Source of the DNA: Datisca glomerata
Taxonomy: Eukaryota; Streptophyta; Magnoliopsida; Cucurbitales; Datiscaceae
DNA: 64,000 nucleotides
NCBI GenBank assembly: GCA_003255025.1
Contig: QANY01008042.1
Span: 1,910,077 to 1,974,076, forward strand
Reading direction: 5' to 3'
The notes under the pieces were generated by a model. That model saw only the letters and a program-made list of their open reading frames with translations. It ran no database searches and was not told the DNA's origin. Positions 37,401-50,400 of this stretch are shown here, piece by piece; position 1 is the first letter of the stretch; each line of letters opens with the position of its first letter. Both the position numbers and the translations under genes were made by a program.

Positions 37401-38353
37401 ATGATGCATAATTGGAATTCGCTAATTGTTGATATATTTTCTAATACTTTAATAATCTTCTGATATGACCAGATTGCTAAGTTGCAACTATCAGACTCAG
37501 TAGGATCTGACTTAAAATGGACAGAAGGATTTGAAGTTGGCAGTGTGGTTGAGGGAAAAGTCCAGGAGGTGAAAGATATTGGGGTTGTTGTCAGCTTCGA
37601 GAAATATAATGATGTTTTTGGTTTTATTACATTATATGAATGTGAGTTCTTTTTACAATTTTAGGTTAAGTGGTTAATTTATGATCATCTATCAACCAAT
37701 TATATCAATTGTTATGTCACGTGCAGTAGGGGCATCCGACGTAGAAACAGGTTCCACTGTTCGAGCTGCAGTCCTCGACATTGCTAAGGCTGAACGGCTT
37801 GTTGACTTGTCACTGAAACCAGAGTTTGTTGACAAATTCAAAGAGAAAAGTTCTAGGAGGCAAACTCATAAGAAGGTTAAACCTGAAGATCATAGGACTT
37901 GGTTTTTTACTCCTACACGTACTTGGATAGTGTTCTAAAAAAATATAGTTAATACTAATAAAATATATTATTCTTTTCCTGTTTTCCAGAAACGCAAGAG
38001 AGAAGCGCTCAAAGACTTGGACGTGAATCAGTCAGTGAATGCTAAAGTGGAAATTGTAAAGGAGAATTACTTGGCAAGTGTTTTCCTGTAATGTTATTTT
38101 CATTTGAGTTGGAATGATGTTTATCCTGTTATCAAAACCTGATCGTCCTAATGGATTATGTCAAGTCTAGGTTCTCTCAATACCGGAGCATGACTTTGCT
38201 ATTGGGTATGCATCAGTATCTGACTACAACACTCAAAGGCTACCTCAGAAACAATTTACCAGTGGACAAAGGTGAAATCAGTTCCGACGATTTATACTTT
38301 CATGTAATTTCTTTTCATGAGGGATGGGGCTGCTATTGTTTACTTGTGGCCGT

Positions 38354-38415
<62 letters not shown>

Positions 38416-41400
38416 CCCTCCCTAAAACATAAACAAGGGACTTCAGTGTCCCAATACAGGAGTTAAAGTTTGGCTTTAAAAAATGTTCTAGCTTTCTCTT
38501 ATGAAAGCCATCCTTGATAGAGCTGGTGATCATAAGAATTTTTATTTTGAAGTGTTGCTCTAGAGTTGTTTAGATACGTCGATTCCCTTATAGTTGTATG
38601 ATGTAGTTTTTTAGTCAAAAGGTTGTATAATGTAGTTAACTGTGTGAAATTGTTAATGTAATGCAGTGTAATTGCCACTGTTATGTCTCTTCCATGCCCT
38701 TCAACAGAAGGAAGGTTGCTTTTGTTTCTAAAAGCAATAAGCGAGGTTACAGTAACATCCAGCTCAAAGAGGGCTAAAAAGAAATCAAGTTACAAAGTGG
38801 GATCCTTAGTTCAGGCAGAGGTAGGCGCTTATCCCCAGTATCTCAAATTAGGTTGTAGCTGCTTTTAGATCAAGGAGGGTATGTAACTTGTATCATGTTA
38901 TGCTGTTCAGATAACTGAGATCAGACCCCTTGAACTGAGGTTGAAATTTGGAATTGGTTTGCAAGGACGGGTTCATATCACAGAGGTATACTTTGGTGAA
39001 TATTCATTATGACATTTATTGTTTGACATGTATTCAGCTTTCCTTGTATGCTTATTCTCACGCCATCTCTTCATCTTTGCAGGTAAATGATGATCATAAT
39101 ATTGTTATGGAAGCTCCATTTAGTAACTTCAGAGTCGGGCAGACAGTGGTTGCTAGAATTGTCGCAATGGCTAATCAATCAGATAACACTCGGAAGAGTT
39201 TCCTGTGGGAGCTGTCGGTTAAACCTCAAATGCTTATTGGTAGAGTGATTATTAAGTTTGTTGCATTAATCATTACAATCTGTGTGATCCCTGTATCAAG
39301 TAATTCGATCTCTACCTTTTGGTTGTTGATTGACTTTGATTCACCACCCTTTTTGCCCTTTCTTTCTTCCAGTTGTCTTTGTGGTTTATTTCTCTTTTCT
39401 TCTTACATCAGTTTATTATTTTATGGCTTCATATTCGAAGGCAGATCTTTTACAGGCTTTTTTTTCATAGGAAGACTGCTTTTTTCTTTCAAAAAATTAT
39501 ATTTCTTTCTCCTTGTAAGTTGATTTTCTTTCACAAGAATGTTAGCATCCTCTCTGATGCATGTGATTGTCTGTCTTCAAGTGATTTGATGGTTTCTTGA
39601 TCTCTTTCTACATACAATTTGGTTTCTTCTTTGATTTATAATTCTCTTTCCTATAACAGCCCTACTGGGTTCTTCGTTTGATTACAAATAGATTTTACTT
39701 ATGAAAACACAGTAATAAAAAGAAAGACTGATTAAAGTTTCTCCAAAATTTAATGTGAAGGACCAAAATGCATTTCACCCTATAAACTATTTTTTTGGTG
39801 CACCGTTGATTGTTTTAGTTTCTCTAAAGTTTCAATATGGTTATATCTTTCATGACAGATTCCGTCAATTTCTTAAAATTTCTAGCAACATCTTTCCATA
39901 AATATGGACCCTTGACATTTTTGATAGCGACAATTTCCTTTTGGGCAGGGTGAATGCTAACGTTCTGACTTCTTTCTGGTGAATGCTTGCTAGATGCTTG
40001 CCACTGTTTGTAACCAATAGGCTTATCAGTAACAAACCATTTGAAAGTCATTTCTCTACTCGGTCATTTTTTGTTTATGCTCTGCTACAGAGTCTCATTT
40101 GAGCACCTTTTGTCGTTCTAAGAAAAACATCATGCAAGTTTAATTGTATTTCTCTACTGGGTCATTTTTTGTTAATGTTCTGCTACAGAGTCTCATTTGA
40201 GCACTTTTTGTCAGTTCTAAGAAAAACATCATGTAAGTTTAATTGTTGAGCCTCTCCCATTTCCATCTATTACATCATTGTTATGTTTATCTCCGTTACC
40301 TTTTTTGGCATATTTTTTAAGTTCGATTTTATTCGCTGCTGTCGAATGTTGAGCTACTACAACTTGTTATGTATAATGCAGATCTTCCATTTTCTAGGTT
40401 AAGAATTGGTAAAATAACACGCTTCACCTGCTAATTACAACTGCCATTCACCTCTAACGTTTTCCTTGTAGCATACCAGTGTAAATTTGTTGAGCATACT
40501 CTATTAAACTATAACTTGTACGATTGAAAAGAACTTATTAGGTTTCATTCTAATTTGCTATATCAATCCAGATTTCTGTGGGATGGAGGACAAGCTTACA
40601 ACGGAAAATCTGGATTTTTCAGCTGGACAAAGGGTCAGTGGTTATGTTTGTAAAGTTCATAGTGAGTGGGCCTGGTTAACCACAGCTCGAAATGTAAGTG
40701 CCCAAATATTCATTCTTGATAGTTCATGTGAGCCTAGTGAACTTGAAGATTTCACTAAACGTTTTCATGTGGGAAAAGCTGTTTCTGGTTATGTTTTAAG
40801 CATTAACAAGGAGAAGAGGGTTTTACGGTTGGTTTTGCATCCATTGCCTGCGTTCTCGGATGGAATAGTTGAGGGCAAAGCTTTAAATATGGGTGATGCA
40901 CAGTTTAATGTTTCGGATACTGGAGTGGCTTCTCTATTTCATGAAGGGGATATTGTTGGTGGGAGGATTTCAAAAATACTTCCTGGAGTTGGTGGGTTGC
41001 TAGTGCAAATTGGTCCAAATATGTATGGAAGGGTTCATTTTACTGAACTTACTGATTCATGGGTGCCGAATCCGTTGTCTGGATATCATGAGGGACATTT
41101 TGTCAAGTGCAAGATCCTGGAGATAACCCGCTCAATCCAGAGCACCATTCATGTTGATTTGTCACTGCGTTCTTCGTTTGCTAGCATTCTTGGTGAGAAG
41201 GACGTTGAATTCAATGCTTCTAGGTAAGAGTGCTCAGAGATTTATTGACATCTCTAATTAGTATTTTACATACCAGATATATCTAATTAGTATTGAGAAT
41301 CTGAGACATGACATGAACTTTATGCATGTTTATAACTGCATAAATTGAAGTGCGTGTGGGACTGGGTTGGGGAGAGATTTTTTTTATGAAATTGCTTTCC

Positions 41401-44400
41401 CTTTGATTGTATTGTGTACATGAGTATAGAAGAAACTTCATTTATAATTTGATATTAATCGTTTGTGAAGTATATTAAGTAGACTGAACACAATAGTTTT
41501 TTTTGGTTGCCTTTTTATTGCTTAGTTTTTCTTAACTCAATGAAAGCAAAGAATGGATGGGTGATTTGAAAAACTAAAAGAGTTATTCTCAAATTGATTA
41601 ATGAAAGAGAGAGTACATGGGGTATTTATACACATAAACAAGAAAGCTAAAAATACTAAAATACTCTTAAAACAATATTGTCCAACACTCCCCCTCAAGC
41701 TAGCACATAGATATCCATCATGCCTAGCTTGCGAAGAGTTGACTAGTAAGAGTAGGACCAACAGGCTTTGTAAGGGCATAAACAGCTTGCTCAGATGAAG
41801 GAACAAACTTTGTTGAGATAGATCCTGATCGAATTTTCTCTCGGATAAAGTGAGTATCAACCTCAATGTGTTTGGTTCTTTTATAAACAAGAAAGCTAAA
41901 AATACTAAAATACCCTTAAAACAATATTGTCCAACACTCCCTCTCAAGCTGGCGCATAGATATCCATCATGCCCAGCTTGCGAAGAGTTGACTAGTAGAA
42001 GAGTAGGACTGACAAGCTTTGTAAGGGCATAAACAGCTTGCTCAGATGAAGGAACAAACTTTGTTGAGATAGATCCTGATTGAATTTTCTCTCGGATGAA
42101 GTGAGTATCAACCTCAATGTGTTTGGTTCTTTAATGAAGAACATAATCTGATGCTAACATCAAGGCCGACTTATTGTCATTGTATAATGTGGAAGGTAAA
42201 TAGGGCAAGAAACCGAGTTCCCCTAGAATAGAATGGAGCTAAAGAACCTCACATGTCTCTTTAGCCATTGCCCTGTATTCGGCCTCAACAGAGGACCGAG
42301 AAACCACAGACCGCTTCTTGCTTTTTCAAGAAAGAAGATGATTACCATAAAAAGTACAAATACCAAATGTAGATCTCCTATCTGTCTTTGACCCAGCATA
42401 GTCAGCATCAGTAAAGCAGGACGAATCAGGTGTATTTTTGGAGGAATAAAAAAGACCGAGGCCCGGACAAGACTTCAAGTACTTCAAAATGTGGTAAACT
42501 GCATCCAAATGTGATGTACAGGGAACATGCATAAACTGGCTCACAAGGCTAACAGAAAAAGCTAGATCAGACATGTTTTGGGTAGATAAATAAGTCTCTC
42601 AACCAATCTTTGATACATACTCGGATCCGTTAAGAGTTGACCTGATTCAGCTAAAAGTTTGACATTCGGATCCATAGGTGCAGATGCAGGTCTACATCCT
42701 TACATCCCAGTATCACCAAGAAGGTCAAGAACATACTTCCGCTGGGAGAGAGATACCTGCCTTGGTACGAGCAACCTCAATAACCAAAAAATACTTCAGC
42801 CCCCCAGGTCCTTGACATCAAAAGCTGAACTAAGATCTTTCTTGACCTTAGAAATGCCGATATTGTCATCACCAATTAAGATGATATCATCCATATACAC
42901 AGAGAGGATGACTCATTGCCCTAATGAATTCCGTCTGATAAAACAGGTATGGTCAGGGTGATATCTACGGAACCCCAACTCAAGCACAGCTGCACTAAAC
43001 TGAGCAAACCAAGCCCACAGAGACTGTTTCAACCCATACAAGGATTTTCGCAGACGACAAACTTTCCCTGAATACTCCCCCTCAACCCGAAAACCCGGAG
43101 TCAGATCCATATAAATAACCTCATCCAAATCACTATTCAAGAAGGCATTCTTGACATCCATCTGATGCAAGAGCTAAGAGTGAGAAGCAGCCAAAGAGAT
43201 AATAAGACAAATAGTAGTAAGCTTTGCAACATGAGCAAAAGTTGCATTGAAATCCTTGCCAGGTATGATTGTCTTGCAAGGATTTTATCTTATCTTGCAT
43301 GGCGGCCACCCATCGTGGGTCTTGTATTGCTTCCCCAACAAATCGTGGAATCGCAGTAGAATCAAGGTGACTGACGAACCCCTGAAAGGAGCTGGACAGA
43401 GCACTATACGAAATATGATTCTCAATAGGGTGGTCAGTAGAAGATGATGTGAGGCGACGGTCCCGCAAGGGATACCTTCGAGAGGGAGGAGGATCAGTAC
43501 CTTCGTCCGTAGAGGAGTCCAGCACAGGGAGATGAGAGCGACGACTATACACCTTGGTAGGAGGACCTGCAATAGGTGGCGAAGAAGTGGGAGAAACAAC
43601 GGGAGCATCAATATGAAGCTGGTCAATAATAGGGATAGGACAAGGAAGATCCTCAAGAGATGGGAGGCCAGTCCTAATATCAATGGAACCAGAAAAGAAT
43701 GGGGTATTCTCTCAAAAAGTAACATCCAAAGAGGAAATAAACTGTCTAGATGAGGGATCGTAACATCGATACCCTTTGGACTGAGATGAGTAGCCCATAA
43801 ATGCACAACGGATCGTCAAACTTTGTTCGAGTAGGATTCCTGTTTTGAACAAAGCAAACACAACCAAAGACACGAGGAATAATAGGGAAAATGGGTTTTT
43901 CGGGATGAAGAATACCTAAAGGAGCTTGTCTTCTCAAGATTCGACTGGGAACTCTATTAATAAAAAATGTTGCGGTGAGAACAGACATGTCCCAAAACAT
44001 TTCAGGAGTATATGGACATGTAAGCTACTGAAGAATCCCAAGATTGGAAAGATGAGAGACAAGATCACTCGAAATATACTCCTCCCCCATTATCAGAACG
44101 AACTGATCAAACAGTTTGATACTGGGTTTTGATTATAGTAAGAAATTGTTTAAGCACATGTGAGACATCAAATTTTTTCTTAAGTAAATAAACCCATGTA
44201 CATCTAGAAAAGTCATCAATAAATGTAACATAATATCAGTGTCCATACATAGCAGTAACAGGAGAGGGACCCCAAACATCTGAGTGAATTAAATTAAATA
44301 CAGCAGCAGATCGATTCATGCGAGAAATATAAGGCTTACAACAATGTTTCGGAAGCTCGCAAATTTCACATTTAAACTGAAAGTGTTTAGCACTAATCAA

Positions 44401-47400
44401 TGAAGGAAATAACGAACAAAGATGTTGAAAATTGACATGTCCTAAACGAGCATGCCATAAATGTAAGTCTCTAAAAGAAAATGAACATGAAGAATTAAAA
44501 ATAACAGAAAAGGCAACACGGATAATAGGATTTGGTGGTTGAAGGGGAGGTGGATCGCCAAAGTTGTATAGTACATCCTGCTCATATCCCCGACCAAAAA
44601 TCCTCTTCGTACGACGGTCCTACAAAAAACCAGCGGTCAGCCAAGAAAATGACAGCACAATCTAGCGCTTTGGCTAGGCGACTAACATATAAAAGGTTCA
44701 TAGCAAATTTTGGCAAATGAAAAACAGAGGTAAGAATAATTCCAGGATACAGCTGTACAACCCCTTTACCGCTCACAATAGTTCGAGAACCATCAACTAA
44801 CTGTGCCGAACCTTTAACAGGTTCCAATGACGTAGAAAAAACTGATAACTCACCAGTCATATGATCATTTGCCCCAGAATCCAAGATTCATGTAGGTGAC
44901 TCGGTACGAATATGGAGAGCAGTGGGAGTACCTGAGGCACCTGAGCCTGTAAAGCTGCTACTTGAGAGAGGACAAATGACTCGGTCGAACTACTGGGGAC
45001 AACAGAAGTACTAGCTACTGTTGCCGATCTAGTGGGCACATTAATCTTCTTCTGGAACTGAGCACCAACTCCGGATGAAGCTTCCAACAAGTATCCAAAA
45101 TTTCCTCCCCGGTGGAGGACGAGAACCAGAGAAACCACGAGCAGCAAGGACTATCTGATCATTATTACTAGCAGCGACAGGGATGGGAGTCGGGATCGAG
45201 ATAAGACGCCGACGCTCATCTCCGTCAACCATGGCAAAAGTCTCAAGCAAGGATGGCACAAGAGAGGAATTAAGGATTTGGGTACGAAGTGCCTCAATTT
45301 CAGGTTTGAGCCCCATCAGAAATGCATGCATGTGTTGACGATCTAACCTCCTTACTCCTACATCAACCATTGTCCCAAATTCATTGACTGGTTCATATTG
45401 AGCCATCTCATCCCTCTGAACACATAAATATCCAAAAAAATTCAGCAACATTCAATCCAAGTCTCTCTTGATTGGCACTAGCAACCTCCTGATACAACTC
45501 AAAAAATCGGGCCTCATTCCTCAAATGGGCATGCATTGCACTCAAAGCACTCCACAAATCAGCAACTGCTCATGATACATAAATCCAAACATCCATCCAA
45601 ATATCAAACAGTTATCAATATCCCACTGGGTTTCCTTTGCATCATCATTTTTAGGGCGAGGAACACGTCCTTGAAGCCAAAGACTCTTACCCCGTCCACC
45701 AAGAAATAACCTCAACAATCGAGACCAAGCAGCAAAATTTCGTCCATTCAAAAGGAGGCAAGTAACTCTTCCACCGGACACGGGATAAAGCCAAATCTGG
45801 CTTAGCAACAGCACTAACAGCAGCATCTAAAGATTCAGACATTACGAATCCAAGAAAGCAACACAAATTGCCAAGAAAATTCGATGGAAAGATGATGAAA
45901 GATTGAACACAACCTTCTTTATCATGAAAAAGTCACCAAACGAGTGACCAAACTGTGGTCTAAGCCACAGCAACCTGAAAAACACGGAAATTCCTAGGTC
46001 TAGTCAGCACACAGCCTAGGAAAACCCAACCACCTCGAAAAAACGAAGCTTGAAAGAGTGAAAAAACGAGCTCTGGCGACCGGAGGTGGCGGCGGCCAGC
46101 GGGTGGAGGCGGCCAGCGGGTGGAGGCGGCGGTGTTGTCTGGTGGTGATCAGAACTATCTGGTGGCTGTGGTAGAGATAGGTGGCAGACTAGGGTTAGGG
46201 TTTTTTAGGCTTTGATACCAACTTGAAAAACTAAAAGTGTTATTCTCAAATAGATTAATGAAAGTGAGAGTACATGGGATATATATACACATAAACAAGA
46301 AAGTTAAAAAATACTAAAATACCCTTAAATACTAGAGAAGTAAAGTAAAGACAAACAATATTATCCAACAGGGTGACAAGTGTTTTACTCCCATTGTTAT
46401 TCTGGTGGATTTCTTATTGGTAGGTTGCAGTTTGGGTATATGTCAAACACATCAGCTTCATTTGCTGGTGATTGGAACATAGAATCCCTACTGGTGTGTG
46501 TTACCCAGAAAGGGTATACACAACCTAAGAACCCTTTTCTAAGTTAAAGGGTGCAGAGTTTAAAGCCAGTTTTTACAGAATCGGAATCATTAAGAAGATT
46601 CCTCAGAAAAAAAAAACATTTTTCATATTGGTTTTAAAGATGAATTTAAGACCAAATACCATTACTAGTGGATGTTTAGTGGCACCAGTTGTAAATTATA
46701 TTCTTGAATACTAAGTCAGATAGCAGTACAAAATGTTGAGTTTTGGTCTGAAAATTGATTATTCAGCAGTCCCAAAAACAAATACGTCAGTTGTAGACAT
46801 TATACGGACAGTTTGACCTTCTGTCAGCAAGTTTACAAGCGAAAGTGAAGTGAGTATTAACAAGTGAAAGCGTTGAGACTGATACTGACTTTTATCTGCA
46901 ATATACATTTTGTCATGCGCAGTAAAACTTGTTGAATTATTACTATTACTACTATTGTTATTATGATTGGTGTCATTGTTTGTATCATTCTTGATCAATA
47001 TAATATCTTTTGCGTACTAAATGCAGTAATGTTTTTTACAGGCATTCTCCCAGCCAACGAGTGGAAAAGATTGATGATCTTTCTCCTAATATGGTAGTAC
47101 AGGTATGATGTTATGTGTATTTATCTTTTTGCACAACATTGATATTAAACAGATCACTGCAAAACGAGGAATAGGATATCGTTTGCATTTCTTATGAAGA
47201 TATTTTCATGGTATCAATTAGTTTTTTTTTTGTATTTTCTGGGTACTTAATATTGATTGAATAAGGAAAGAGAAGACTACTTTGTTTTGTGCTTTACTAG
47301 GTAAGGTATACCAAGAAAAAAGCCTATTTGGCAATGTTTACAATGAAACTTACCTTGGTGGCAGGTTGTAAATATACATGCACTGTTTCAGTTGAGGAAA

Positions 47401-50400
47401 TCATATTAAAGTTTAATTTTAAAATTTAATTTACTAGTGATATAACTACTTGATCTCTTTAAGTAACTGATACTATAACTTGAAGGGTTCGATTATTATG
47501 TCATAACTAATTTAACACTTCAAAATATGAGTGAGAACCCAAGAGGTGAAAGAACAAAGAAAAAATGGAGAGAGATAACTTGTGGGTCATAACTATACTA
47601 CTTGACCCGTCAAGTAACCGATATGGTAGCTTGAAGGGTTATGTAGTATGTCATAACTACTTTATACATGCTCAAGTTATCATATCGGTTATTTGGATGG
47701 TAAATATTTATTTTAACTACTTGTAGTTGTTAACATTTTCTAATAGGGAAATTCAAGTTAATTGTCATAACTTTAAGGATGCATATAGTTATAACATACT
47801 ACTTGAACTTGCAAATAACTATTGACATTTTCAACTAAGTGCAATTAATAAATTGAACTTCAAATATAAGTATTAAAACAAAGGAATGGATACTTGGAGA
47901 TAATGAGTAAAGTAAGAGATTTTATCAATCAAAATTTCTGCCCTACACGTAAGTTTTACACTAAAAAATTTGTAGAAATACTTGTTTAACTTTCTATTAA
48001 TCCTTAAAAATCTATGTTAGGATTTAACAAACAAGTTCAATTCGGTATTGTAAGATATTGGACGTAGTATATTCTATATGTCAATTTTTTTTAAATGAAT
48101 ATATATCTTCATTGATCTTCCAGTCTAAGTAGGAAATCATTTTTAATGACTTATAATCCTTCAACTGTGATAATTTGAGGGTACAAGTAGTTATAACATA
48201 CTACTTGAACCTACAAATAACTGCTGATATTTTTAACTACGTCCAATATGATCACTTGAAGGGTTCAAATAGTTAAAAAATCTAGCCCGATCACTCTTTA
48301 AAACCTAGGTGTTAAGGATAAGGGTACTAGAGCTTTATAACTAGCACAAAATGAGCAAGTCTAGGCGATGTGGGACAACATTCCAACATACCCTCCTGGA
48401 CCACAACACGGTAGCCGAACTAATCAACATACCAAACAATCCAAACTAAGCGGACAAAGAACCGAACTAAAGCGGCACAAACAAAGGCCCAACCAAGTTC
48501 TGATACCAAGTTGAAAAGCCCAGATCAATCATTCCTTAAAACTTAGGTGTTAAGGAGAGGGGTACTAGAGCTTTATAACTAGCACAAAATGGGCAAGTCT
48601 AGACGATGTGGGATATACATTCCAACACAAATAATATATTGTAACTATTTGAGCCTTTCAAATAATTGTTGATATATCGCAAAACTCAAGTTAGATATGA
48701 TAACTTGAAGAGTCAAGTAGTTATGACATTAGTAAATTAAATTTTAAAAGAATGAGTGGATATTGGGAGATGTGCAAAAAAATTGGTGGAGAATTTGAAA
48801 AGAAGAAAGGAAAATAGGAATTTAGTGGGCTCGGGGTATAGATTTCTGGTTTTTAGAAAAAAGGGTATATTTATCCAAAACACTTTCTCAAAGGGTACAT
48901 TTTTACAAATCATTAATTCAGCAGCATCTCGGCTGATATTTAGGACTAGAGTTCGGGAAAGCGAAAGCTACAGAACAAGGTAAGAGAATATGACCCAAAA
49001 AATCTTCCATACATCTATTTTGAAAACTTCTCTCTTAAAGGCCCACCTTGAACATGTCTTTCTTTAGTGCTATCCTGTTAGCTCTTTTTTGGACCATTTG
49101 GCTTGAAAGAAACTTTAATGTTAGGTAGAATATTGAGAAAAACTGGGTAAATATTTTGCTTGATATTACCTTAGATACGGGAGCTTTAGTGGGATCTCCA
49201 ATTTTATGTTAGGTAGCATTCTAGAAGTTGTCTATAACTACTATTCATTGAGAATCCTAACCCTTATTTCAAGAATGGTTAAAAAACATCTATGCAATGT
49301 TTGTGTATAACCGTCTCAGATCAATTTGATTTACATCTTTGTGGATTTTAGCTGAGGTTCTCTACCTTTCTGTGTTCTGTAGGGCTATGTTAAGAATGTT
49401 TCTTCAAAAGGATGCTTCATTTTGCTTTCACGGAACCTGGAGGCGAAAGTTCTCCTGTCAAATTTATCAAATGAATATGTTGATAATCCTCAAAAAGAAT
49501 TCCCTGTTGGAAAACTTGTAAATGGCAGGCAAGTCATTCATCTCTGCTTGTTGTTGTCCCAGAAAGTGATGATTACTAGAATATAGAAAGTACTGAGAGA
49601 CTTAGGTGCAGGGTATTATCATTAGAGCCATTATCAAAACGAGTTGAAGTAACCTTGAAGACAAGTGGAAGCAGTGACTTGAAATCAAAAGTTACCGACT
49701 TAACTAGTCTGCATGTCGGAGACACTATCTCAGGCAGGATCAAACGGGTGGAGTCGTATGGTTTGTTTATCACAATTGACGGTACAAACATGGTGAGAAA
49801 CTATGCTTTGTTCTAGAAAGTCATTTCCTTGCTTGTGCTTTTTGTCCTATATGTGTGAGACATAGTGAGATTTAAATTATAAGTTCTTTTTTAAATTCAT
49901 GGATCTCAAACTCAGTATAAAAAGAAAATTACATTTGGTAGCCATGTTTGGTTCACCAATTTTTGCAAGAGAATTTTGCACATCGTTTCTTTTGACTTTG
50001 TTCTGATGCTATGCTGGACGTGTAGGTTGGATTGTGCCATATTTCAGAGCTTTCAGATGATCCAATTGATAACCTCGAAACTAAATACAGAGCTGGGGAT
50101 AAAGTTGCAGCCAAAATTTTAAAGGTAAATAGTTGTCTATTGAAGACAGCAAGGAGTAGTGTTATTCCCTCAACTATCTTACATCCTTGAGCAAGCATAT
50201 AATGGCAGTCAATAGTTTGTCCAGGGTATTGGAAATTTTCATAAAACTGAACTGAACACGTGCCTCTTTAAGACCATTCAACAAGAGTTTGTTTCCTGGA
50301 TTTTCAGCTGAATCATTCTCCAACTTTATAGATTGGCTGCGAATGCAGTGCTGATATTTCTGTTGTGAACATCCTTTATAAGGTTGATGCAGAAAGACAT

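Noticed and set aside
38948..39523. 191-residue plus-strand open frame
   Set aside because: It runs through RRP5 exon 28 and both flanking introns; only 39083-39239 is coding.
43285..43806. 173-residue minus-strand frame within the copia element
   Set aside because: It overlaps another minus-strand frame with recognisable copia sequence and shows no domain of its own.
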